Source: Chthoniobacter sp.
GTDB lineage: Bacteria > Verrucomicrobiota > Verrucomicrobiia > Chthoniobacterales > Chthoniobacteraceae
Length of the DNA stretch: 14,292 bases
Direction: 5' to 3'
NCBI GenBank assembly: GCA_025351065.1
Contig: JANXWQ010000069.1
Location: forward strand, 1 to 14,292
Each line of letters starts with the position of its first letter. The first letter of the stretch is position 1. Below the pieces are notes generated by a model that was not told where the DNA came from, searched no databases, and saw only the letters and a list, made by a program, of their open reading frames with translations. Below are positions 7,545 through 14,027 of the stretch, in pieces. The position numbers and the translations under genes were made by a program.

Positions 7545-7903
7545 ATGCCGCGCGATGGCGGCCTGCGCGGGCGCGAGGGAGACGCCGGGCTCAGTGGGCG
7601 CGCGCTGGCGGCAGACTTCGAGGGTGAGGTCGGGGCCGAGGCGGATGCTCTGGTTCGGAAAGAGCCGGGTGGCGGCGGTGACGGGCTGGCCGTTGACGAA
7701 GGTGCCGTGCTGCCGAGGTCTTCGAGCAGGTGGTGGTCGTAATTGATGGTGAGACGGGCGTGTTTGCGCGAGAGCAGCGGCGTGTCCGCGTGGACATCGA
7801 CGCCGGCCTCGCGGCCGATGACGTATTCGCCCGGCGGGAGCGTGGCGCGCACCATCTCGGCACCGTCGAGGGTGAGGATAACTTCAGTGAGCGGGACGTG
7901 CAT
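7545..7903 (-). pseudogene. FHA-domain N-terminal portion of the same gene, broken by two single-base frameshifts
   Basis: From the ATG at 7903 the protein begins MHVPLTEVIL and forms an FHA domain, a phosphothreonine-peptide-binding module. The GRE loop is at residues 30-32 and the SRKHA motif at 45-49, followed by HHLLEDLGST. There the reading breaks: the expected GTFVNGQPVTAATRLFPNQS is present but in the next frame, starting near 7705. It continues through SIRLGPDLTLEVCRQR to AIARHR near 7550, and the membrane segment is then in the third frame. Both breaks need one missing base, and 2257 bases plus two is divisible by three, so one 752-residue FHA-TM-TPR-LRR protein is the likely original. 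The open frame upstream of 7903 to 8053 overlaps the PQQ gene and has no family features, so it was not used. Either a decayed gene or two assembly errors; the sequence alone cannot decide. Confidence 0.75.
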
Positions 7904-7967
7904 GGCGGCGCAAGCTAGCGGCGCGGGCCGCGCGGTGTCGAGCCGGGCTGCGGCGGACGGTTCCCCG

Positions 7968-9581
7968 CTACTTTTTCGCGTCTGCTTTCGCGCCGGGCGC
8001 CACGGGCTTCGCGCCCTCGGCGATGGCGAAGAGATGGGTCTGGGTGCCGACATACATCACGCCATTCGCCACGATGGGTGTGGAATAGACGGGGCCGCCC
8101 ATGTTGACCTCGCTGAGCAGCTTGAACTTTCGGTCGGACGCGAAGACACACACGTCGCCGTCTTCATCGCCGAGATAGACTTTGCCGTCGGCGACTAACG
8201 TGGAGCCCCACATGTGGGCCTTCATGTCGTATTGCCATTGCTTTTTTCCGGTCTCGGCATCGAGGCAAAAGACGAAGCCGCTGAAGTCGGCGATGTAGAG
8301 CAGGCCGTTGGTAGGATCAATGCTAACGGTTGAGATCGAGCGATGGATTTCTTTGAAGTCCCAGATAAGTCCGGTCTTGGTAACATCGCCGGTCTTAGTG
8401 GCATCCACGCAGACTAAGCGACCCACACCTTCGCCGTGCTCGGGATCCTGGCCGATGGCGACATAGATCCGGTTCTTATAAAAGACGGGCGTCGCATTGA
8501 TTTCACTCGGGCCTTCCGCGGCGGGATACTTAATGGGCTTGCCAGCCTTGTCTTTCTTGTAGTCCCCGGGCACGGCGTCGAACCACCAGACTTTTTTCAT
8601 AAAGCTGGAGTCGCCGTCTTTCACCGGCGTGGGATCGAAGGCGTATAGGATACCGTCGCCGCCGCCGAAATAGACCTGATCCTTGCCATTCACTTTGCCG
8701 AGCGAGGGCGAGGTCCACTGGCCGTGCTTGATGTTCGGGCCGATGTGCGCGTCGTCTTCGGCGAGCAGGGTGCCGGTGTTTTTGTCCAGCTCGATGAAGG
8801 ACGGCGACTGCGGCGACGGGATGTTCACATGGGTCCAGTCCTGGCCGTTCGAGGTGCAGGCGAATAACTTGTCGCCGAGCGTGATGACGGAGCAATTCGA
8901 GGCGTTGTGCGGGAAGACGCCCAGCTCGTCCATCATGTCGTAGCGCCAGAGGATGTTGGCGTCGGTCTTGCCGGGCTCGATGGGTGGTTTTCCGGGGCCG
9001 CCGAGATACTTAGCCTCGTCTTTGAAAGGGCCGTCGTTGCCATTGCTAAGACCTTCGGCGTCGAGGCACACGACTTCGCAGCGGCTGGTTACGACCCATA
9101 GTTTTGCACCCTCTACATTGGCCGAGGCGAGGATGCCGAGATACTCCCAGTCATTCACTTTCCCGCTCGCCAGCTTCGGCACCGCGAGCTGCCAGAGGAA
9201 GTCGCCGTTGTAGGCATTGAGCGCGTAGAGGCACGAGCGGTCGTCCTTGTATTTCGGGTCGCGCGGCGAGGCGTTATTCGTGCCCACATAGACCTTGCCA
9301 TTGGCGACGACCGGGTTGCCATAGGTCTGCGAGCCGAGCTTCACCACCCACTGCACGCCCGCGACCGCGCTGAGATCCACCTCTTCCGTGCCCGGTTTGA
9401 AGGCGAAAGCGAAGTGCCCCTGCTTGTCCGGCTGCGTCGGGCCGAATTTTTCCGGCAGCCCTTTCGCTGGCGAATACATGTTGCGCCCCGGATCATTGCC
9501 GCCCCAGCGCGGCCAGTCTTCGGCGAAAGTGGCGGGCGCGAGCGCGGCGAGAGCGAGGGTGAAAAGGTGGCGTGGATTCAT
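7968..9581 (-). CDS. Secreted PQQ-binding-like beta-propeller protein, larger paralogue
   Basis: A 537-residue exported propeller. Residues 1-20 (ending APATFA) are a signal peptide and the mature protein starts EDWPRWGGNDPGRNMY, the same opening as the 403-residue paralogue in this window but with WGG in place of FRG. Blade strands are clear: GNPVVANGKVYVGTNN, CLYALNAYNGDFLWQ, KLWVVTSRCEVVCLDAE, SPSLGKVNGKDQVYFGGGDG, ATPVFYKNRIYVAIGQD, GLLYIADFSGFVFCLDAETG, STLVADGKVYLGDEDGDV and STPIVANGVMYVGTQTHL. It ends in a short Ala/Lys tail. The family often acts as an outer-surface or periplasmic scaffold; no PQQ-dehydrogenase catalytic set was recognised. A promoter resembling that of the four-gene operon lies 27 bases upstream. 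The FHA-LRR gene follows in the same direction. Confidence 0.85.
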   Translation of the reverse strand: MNPRHLFTLALAALAPATFAEDWPRWGGNDPGRNMYSPAKGLPEKFGPTQPDKQGHFAFAFKPGTEEVDLSAVAGVQWVVKLGSQTYGNPVVANGKVYVGTNNASPRDPKYKDDRSCLYALNAYNGDFLWQLAVPKLASGKVNDWEYLGILASANVEGAKLWVVTSRCEVVCLDAEGLSNGNDGPFKDEAKYLGGPGKPPIEPGKTDANILWRYDMMDELGVFPHNASNCSVITLGDKLFACTSNGQDWTHVNIPSPQSPSFIELDKNTGTLLAEDDAHIGPNIKHGQWTSPSLGKVNGKDQVYFGGGDGILYAFDPTPVKDGDSSFMKKVWWFDAVPGDYKKDKAGKPIKYPAAEGPSEINATPVFYKNRIYVAIGQDPEHGEGVGRLVCVDATKTGDVTKTGLIWDFKEIHRSISTVSIDPTNGLLYIADFSGFVFCLDAETGKKQWQYDMKAHMWGSTLVADGKVYLGDEDGDVCVFASDRKFKLLSEVNMGGPVYSTPIVANGVMYVGTQTHLFAIAEGAKPVAPGAKADAKK

Positions 9582-9608
9582 GGCGGTGGGTGGAGAAAAC
9601 GAGGTTGC

Positions 9609-9637
9609 TCTATACGCACACGTATGATTGCCGCCAA
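9609..9637 (-). promoter_or_regulatory. Predicted sigma-70-type promoter and operator for the larger PQQ-like gene
   Basis: On the minus strand, TTGGCG (9632-9637) and TATAGA (9609-9614) are 17 bases apart, a good -35/-10 pair, 27 bases before the ATG at 9581. The 14-base inverted repeat ATACG-TGTG-CGTAT overlaps the -10. The block shares AATAA, GCTTGGCG, ATACGT and GCGTA in the same order with the promoter at 5235-5264. Confidence 0.6.
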
Positions 9638-9702
9638 GCGTTTATTCTTTGGACGCAGGCCGATGTGGCTTTCCCGCCCGTCGCTTTGCAGAGCGTTATT
9701 TT

Positions 9703-9748
9703 CGCCGGGCAGGGATGCCCGGCGGACATCTGCAGCCTGGAAGCCTGC
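9703..9748. repeat. Paired stem-loops, likely a dispersed palindromic intergenic element (or terminator of the receiver gene)
   Basis: Two hairpins stand side by side in the 179-base gap. The first is CGCCGGGCA-GGGA-TGCCCGGCG (9703-9724), a perfect nine-base stem with a four-base loop. The second is GCAGCCT-GGA-AGCCTGC (9732-9748), seven-base arms with one mismatch. On the minus strand they lie 13-58 bases after the receiver gene stop, so they could end its transcript, but the bases that follow are A-rich (GAAAATAACG), not a T-run. The shape fits a REP-like intergenic repeat. Confidence 0.5.
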
Positions 9749-9760
9749 GCCACGCCCCAC

Positions 9761-12100
9761 CTATGCGAGCTGGAGCTGGGTTTTCAAAATGAGGGTCATC
9801 GCCTTGACGCTCAGCTCGTGGAGATTAAAGGGCTTGCCCACGAAATCATTGCCGCCGCTGGCCGTGGACTGCACGCGGTTTTCGAGCGTGGCGAGGCCGG
9901 TGAGAAAGATGACCGGCGTGGTCGCATGACTGCCGAGGGTGCGGATTTGTTTGCACAGCTCGAAGCCGTCCATGCCCGGCAGATTCACGTCGAGAAAGAT
10001 GAGGTCGTAGCGGTTGCTCGCCAGCTCGGCCAGCGCCTCGACCGGCTCCTGCGCGCAAGCCGTGCGCATGGCGGAAGTCTCCAGGGCCATGCGGATGGCG
10101 TCGCAGTTTTCGAGGTCGTCATCCACGGCAAAAATCCGCGCCTTCGCCGGATCTTTCGCCGCCGCGAAGCCACGCTCCCGCAGCAGCGTGCCGAGAAACT
10201 CGATGGTCTGCTGCACGGTGCGCAGCGTGGACTGGTTGACCTGGCCGGGGAATTCGTAAAGCCCGCGCGTCAGCTCGGAGAAAGCCCAGCAGAGCCGGTG
10301 GACGCCGAGGTAGCCGGTGGTGCGGGCGCGCTCGGAAAACCCGTGAACATGGCAGTGCAGCTCGTTGAGCAGGCTGAGGTCGGACGGCGTTTTCGTGAAC
10401 GACTGAAAGCACTGCCGCATCGCGCCGAGCGCGCTCCGCGCCTCCTTTTCGCTGAGCGTCTGCACCACGCCGGCGGCCAGCGGCCCGGTGCCGTCTTCGG
10501 GCTCGGCATCCGTGGCCGGGGACGACTCGCTGACCAGGCCGGCGAAGTCGGATTTCGTCGCGCCGTTCCTGGTCGCGCGGCCGGCGGCGGTGGCAAATTT
10601 CGCCTGCAAGCGCGCCTCGGCGAGATTGGCGCTCAGCTCGCGGATTTCGTGCTGCGCGCTTTGCAACTGCGCCACGATGTCGATGGTCTCGACGCGCTGT
10701 TTTTCAAAGCGCCGCTGCAACACCTGCAAATCCTCCTGCCGGGTCCGGGCATCGGCGGCGGCGCCTTCGAGCCCGGTGAGCTGGCTGCGCAGAGCGGTGA
10801 ACTGGGCCTCGAGTCCGGCCGCTTTTTCCACGGACTGCGCGCGGTCGGTGTCGCGCTCGATCATGAGTTCGGCGATTTCTTTTTGCGCCGCGGCCAGGGC
10901 CTCCTGCGCCGCGGTGTGCTCCGCGCTGCGGGTGCCCAGCTCCCGCTCGAGCTCCGCCTGCCGGGCCGCCGCGGTTTCGCTTCGGGCCTGGAGCGTGGCG
11001 AGCTGCTGGTGCACCGCCTCGAATTTCTGCTCGGCATTTCTGGCGCCGTGCCGCGCCTCGCGCGCCTGCGTTTCCGCGGCGGCGAGTTTCTCGTGCGCCT
11101 CGGCCAGCGCCTGCCCGGCGGTCTGCGTTTCTTCTTCGCGAAATTTCTGAAACTGCGCGCGCACTTCCTCCAGCTCCCGCGCCTGCTCCTGCGCGCGCCC
11201 TCGGGCCGCGTCGCGCTCCTGCGTGACGCTCAGCACCTGCGCCCGCGCCTCGGCCAGCGCCGCCAGATGCTCGCTGCCGGCCTGGAGCTCCGCGGTTTTC
11301 TGCTCCGCAAAATCGAGCAGCTTCCGGCGCTGCTCATCCAGCTCGTGGGTCAGCGCCTCGACCTGTTTCGCCGTCACATCGCGGTCGAGCGTGGTGGCGT
11401 CGAGCTGGCGGCGAAATTCGGCGGCCTCGGCCGCCGCCTGCTTGAGCGCCTTCTCCACGGTCTCGCGCTGGTAGCCGAGGTCGGCGGCTTCGTCCTCAGT
11501 GCGGCCGAGCCGGTTCGTCAGCTCCATGATCTGCGCGTGCGCGCCGTCGCGCGCCTGGCGGATGTTCAGGAGCTGCTTTTGCGTCTCGCCGATGAGCCGC
11601 GCCTGGTCCTCGTTGGCCCGGTTGAAAGACTCAAATTTTCGCACGGTCTCGTCGCGCTGCCGCGCCGCCTCATCGCGCTGGCGCTGGGCCTCGCTGCGTT
11701 CGCGCGCGGCCCCTTCGAGTTTGCGCGCGGCCTCGGCCAGCGCCTGCGCCTGGCTGGCGCTCTCCATCAGCGCCGCATCGCGCTCCCGGATGAGCGCCGT
11801 CACCTCCACAAAATGCGCGCGCAGCTCGCGCTCGTTTTCCCGCAGCAGCTCGATCTCCCCCTCGGCGCGGGCGAGCTGGCTCACCAGCGCGGCCTTTTCC
11901 TGCTCCACCGCGCGGGTCTGCCCGCGGGCGTCGCGCGAGGTCTGCTGAAGCTGCTCGATGAGCGTGCGGATTTCGAGCGTCGGGTCGACGTCTTCGCTCA
12001 GGGCGTTCACCGGCAGATTGGTGATGGGCAGCGGCACGCGCGCCTCAGGTGTGGGGTGAAACTCGGAGAATTCGGAGATTTTGAGTTGCGGATGAGACAT
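9761..12100 (-). CDS. Long coiled-coil protein with Hpt-like segment and C-terminal response-regulator receiver domain
   Basis: A 779-residue soluble signalling protein. Residues 1-40 are a Pro-rich lead; about 40-520 are a nearly unbroken Glu/Ala/Arg/Gln-rich coiled coil; about 520-555 a low-complexity linker. A helical region at about 560-643 includes ELHCHVHGFSERARTTG (580-596) and resembles a histidine-phosphotransfer bundle, with His582, 584 and 586 as candidate sites, though the usual HxxKG is not intact. The receiver (about 653-779) is complete: acidic DDD at 660-662, phospho-acceptor Asp704 in FLDVNLPGMDG, Thr734 and Lys756 in GKPF. There is no DNA-binding or enzymatic output domain, so it probably signals by protein contacts, the coiled coil serving as dimeriser or scaffold. 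No partner histidine kinase is in the window. Divergent from the gntP-like gene. The ATG at 12100 is the best start; no Shine-Dalgarno is seen. Confidence 0.85.
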   Translation of the reverse strand: MSHPQLKISEFSEFHPTPEARVPLPITNLPVNALSEDVDPTLEIRTLIEQLQQTSRDARGQTRAVEQEKAALVSQLARAEGEIELLRENERELRAHFVEVTALIRERDAALMESASQAQALAEAARKLEGAARERSEAQRQRDEAARQRDETVRKFESFNRANEDQARLIGETQKQLLNIRQARDGAHAQIMELTNRLGRTEDEAADLGYQRETVEKALKQAAAEAAEFRRQLDATTLDRDVTAKQVEALTHELDEQRRKLLDFAEQKTAELQAGSEHLAALAEARAQVLSVTQERDAARGRAQEQARELEEVRAQFQKFREEETQTAGQALAEAHEKLAAAETQAREARHGARNAEQKFEAVHQQLATLQARSETAAARQAELERELGTRSAEHTAAQEALAAAQKEIAELMIERDTDRAQSVEKAAGLEAQFTALRSQLTGLEGAAADARTRQEDLQVLQRRFEKQRVETIDIVAQLQSAQHEIRELSANLAEARLQAKFATAAGRATRNGATKSDFAGLVSESSPATDAEPEDGTGPLAAGVVQTLSEKEARSALGAMRQCFQSFTKTPSDLSLLNELHCHVHGFSERARTTGYLGVHRLCWAFSELTRGLYEFPGQVNQSTLRTVQQTIEFLGTLLRERGFAAAKDPAKARIFAVDDDLENCDAIRMALETSAMRTACAQEPVEALAELASNRYDLIFLDVNLPGMDGFELCKQIRTLGSHATTPVIFLTGLATLENRVQSTASGGNDFVGKPFNLHELSVKAMTLILKTQLQLA

Positions 12101-12351
12101 ACGAAGGGCGCAGCGAGGTCAGTCAACCCGCCGCGTAGATTGCTTTCCAAAGCACCGGCTGTGCCTCCGCCGCGCCCAACCCGATGACTGCCCGGCAGAT
12201 TCAGCGAAAAAAAATTCGCTCCCGCTTCGTCCGCGCACCGCCGTCGCAGCGGCGCGAGCGGGATTCTCATTTTTATGGGAAAAAATCCGCCGCCCCGCCC
12301 GCCCGGTGAAATTGCTTCCGCCGCTCCCCCGCCCCGCGCTATCACCGCGCG
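12101..12351. other. Divergent intergenic region between the receiver gene and the GntP permease
   Basis: These 251 bases must hold the start signals for both neighbours. Two small inverted repeats are visible: TGCTTT-CC-AAAGCA (12141-12154) and AGCGAA-AAAAAA-TTCGCT (12203-12220). On the minus strand, TTGGAA followed by GCAATC and TACG (within 12136-12150) resembles the spacer part of the two promoters described in this window, but no convincing -10 follows. No promoter could be assigned for the permease; the 50 bases before its ATG are very C-rich. Open frames across this stretch are chance. Confidence 0.4.
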
Positions 12352-13710
12352 ATGCTTTCCTCCCTCGCCGTCCTCCCGCCCAACGGCCTGCTCGCGCTCG
12401 CCGCCGCCGCCATCATCGGCCTCGTCCTGCTCATCGCGCTGTGCAAATGCAACGCCATCGTCGCCATCGTCATCGCCGCGCTCGCCGTCGGGCTCGGCAG
12501 TGGCATGCCGCTCGGCGACATCGTGAGCAGCTTCGAGGGCGGCGTCGCCAAAACGATGGGCGGGCTCGCCATGATTATCGGCCTCGGCACCATCCTCGGG
12601 AAACTGCTTTCCGAATCCGGCGCGGTGGAAGTCATCGCCCTCACCCTCGTCCGCTGGCTCGGCCCCGCGCGGCTCGACTACGCCATCATGCTCGTCGCCT
12701 TCGTCCTCGGCATTTCGATTTTTTTCAACGTCGGTATCGTCCTCCTCGGCCCCATCGCCTTCATGCTCGCGCGGCAAACCGGCACGCCCATCCTGCGGCT
12801 CGCGCTGCCGATGGCGGCGGGGCTTTCCACCGCGCACGGGCTCATCCCGCCGCACCCTGGGCCGCTCGCCGCCATCAATATCATCCACGCCGACATCGGC
12901 AAAACCATCCTTTACTCCCTGCTCATCGGCGCCCCCACCGCGCTGCTCACCGGCCCGCTGCTCGCCCGCTGGGTCGCGCCGCGTGTGCCCGCGGAAATGC
13001 GCGGGCTGCTCGCCGAAATGGTCGGCCGCCCCGCCGCCCCACGCCCGCCCGGCTTTGGCGTCAGCATTTTCACCATGCTGCTCCCCGTGCTCCTCATGCT
13101 CCTCGGCACCGCGGCCAAAGTCTTCCTCCCGCCCGAGAACCCCCTGCGCCCGTGGGCCGAATTCCTCGGCGCTCCGACCGTCGCCATGCTGCTCGCGGTG
13201 CTCGTGTCGTTCTACACCTTCGGCATCGGCTGCGGACTCACGCGGTCGCAGATTTTGAAATTCAGCGAGACCTGCCTCGCCCCCATCGCCGGGCTGCTCC
13301 TGCTCATCGGCGCGGGCGGCGGCTTCAGCAAAGTGCTCGAGGGTTCCGGCGTCGGCCTGGCCATCGGCGAGTGGGGCAAAACGCTGCCCATTTCCCCGCT
13401 CCTGCTCGGCTGGATCATCGCCGGCCTGCTGCGCATTGCCATTGGCTCCGCCACCGTCTCCGTGCAGACCGCCGCCACGCTCATGGCCCCGATCATCGCC
13501 AGCAAACCCGAGGTCAACAAAGAGCTGCTCATCCTCGCGATGGGCTCCGGCTCACTCATCCTCTCGCACGTCAACGACAGCGGCTTTTGGTTCGTGAAAG
13601 AATACCTCGGCCTCTCGATCGAGCAGACCTTGAAAACGTGGACCGTCGTGGAAACCGGCATCGCCTGCGTCTCCATCGTTTTCATCCTGCTCATCAACGC
13701 CTGCGGGTAA
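12352..13710 (+). CDS. gntP: GntP-family permease (gluconate/organic acid:H+ symporter)
   Basis: A 452-residue integral membrane protein with 12 or more hydrophobic segments along its whole length, the usual size for the GntP family (about 440-450). Family hallmarks are AKTMGGLAMIIGLGTILGKL near residue 65-84, the loop STAHGLIPPHPGP (His162 within it) and SHVNDSGFW (405-413) near the C-terminus. Known members take up gluconate, L-idonate, fructuronate, glycerate or D-serine with protons, so the gluconate label is only the family name; the substrate here cannot be told. No kinase or dehydrogenase gene for gluconate use is adjacent, and the gene appears to stand alone. The ATG at 12352 starts the first hydrophobic segment within a few residues and has no clear Shine-Dalgarno. 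It converges on the recombinase remnant 23 bases downstream, with a run of seven T (13723-13729) but no clear hairpin between. Confidence 0.88.
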   Translation: MLSSLAVLPPNGLLALAAAAIIGLVLLIALCKCNAIVAIVIAALAVGLGSGMPLGDIVSSFEGGVAKTMGGLAMIIGLGTILGKLLSESGAVEVIALTLVRWLGPARLDYAIMLVAFVLGISIFFNVGIVLLGPIAFMLARQTGTPILRLALPMAAGLSTAHGLIPPHPGPLAAINIIHADIGKTILYSLLIGAPTALLTGPLLARWVAPRVPAEMRGLLAEMVGRPAAPRPPGFGVSIFTMLLPVLLMLLGTAAKVFLPPENPLRPWAEFLGAPTVAMLLAVLVSFYTFGIGCGLTRSQILKFSETCLAPIAGLLLLIGAGGGFSKVLEGSGVGLAIGEWGKTLPISPLLLGWIIAGLLRIAIGSATVSVQTAATLMAPIIASKPEVNKELLILAMGSGSLILSHVNDSGFWFVKEYLGLSIEQTLKTWTVVETGIACVSIVFILLINACG

Positions 13711-13733
13711 CGCGCCTCGCCCGTTTTTTTCCG

Positions 13734-13985
13734 CTAAAGCTGATCCAGCGGACTCACCACCCGCGCCGGCTGCGCCTCCAGATAGCGCATCGTCGTCTCC
13801 AGCTTCGCGTGCCCCAGCACCGCCTGCAGATCCCGCGCCGCCGCCCCGGCCCCGTGCGCATGCGTGGCATAGGTGTGCCGCAGCACATGCGGCGTCACCT
13901 TCGACGGCAACCCCGCCTTTTCCGCCCCGCGCCGCACCGCCCGCTGCACATTCACCTTGGCCTGCTCCCCGGAAATTGATCCAGG
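13734..13985 (-). pseudogene. Tyrosine recombinase (integron-integrase/XerC-like), C-terminal remnant cut by an insertion element
   Basis: About 80 residues of the catalytic domain of a tyrosine recombinase remain, reading GEQAKVNVQRAVRRGAEKAG, then TPHVLRHTYATH with the box II His and Arg, LGHAKLETT with the second His, and MRYLE with the nucleophilic Tyr. The ending VVSPLDQL recalls the SPLD tail of integron integrases, although many XerC-like phage integrases end alike. The N-terminal DNA-binding domain and box I Arg are missing: upstream of about 13975-13990 homology stops, and the remaining open frame (to 14156) is antisense to the transposase. The upper limit given is therefore approximate. 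The remnant cannot be active alone. It is at the mobile edge of the window, tail-to-tail with the permease gene. Confidence 0.75.
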
Positions 13986-13993
13986 CGCTATGA

Positions 13994-14024
13994 GAGTTGG
14001 CGGCGCGCCAGCGCCGCCCAACTC
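13994..14024 (+). promoter_or_regulatory. Strong hairpin just before the transposase start codon
   Basis: GAGTTGGCGGCGC (13994-14006) pairs with GCGCCGCCCAACTC (14011-14024) across a four-base loop GCCA, with a single bulged C. The stem ends three bases before the orfA ATG at 14028, so in a read-through transcript it would hide the start region. No T-run follows, so it is not a typical terminator. Confidence 0.55.
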
Positions 14025-14027
14025 CCA

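Noticed and set aside
7904..8053. An upstream start for the FHA gene
   Set aside because: It would overlap the end of the PQQ gene by 86 bases and adds Ser/Pro/Arg-rich residues; FHA-type sequence begins exactly at the ATG at 7903.
9572..12187. An 871-residue open frame on the plus strand opposite the receiver gene
   Set aside because: It mirrors the coiled-coil and receiver coding sequence; GC-rich antisense frames stay open by chance, and the product has no recognisable domain. The receiver motifs on the minus strand are complete.
12007..12888. A 293-residue open frame on the minus strand across the divergent region
   Set aside because: Gly/Asp/Glu-rich antisense product without domains, running through two real gene starts.
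13711..13733. Terminator between the permease and the recombinase remnant
   Set aside because: There is a run of seven T (13723-13729) but no stable stem in front of it, so it was not annotated.
12306..13979. A 557-residue open frame overlapping the permease on the plus strand
   Set aside because: Arg/His/Ala/Pro-rich shadow of the GntP gene, which has all its family motifs in the other frame.
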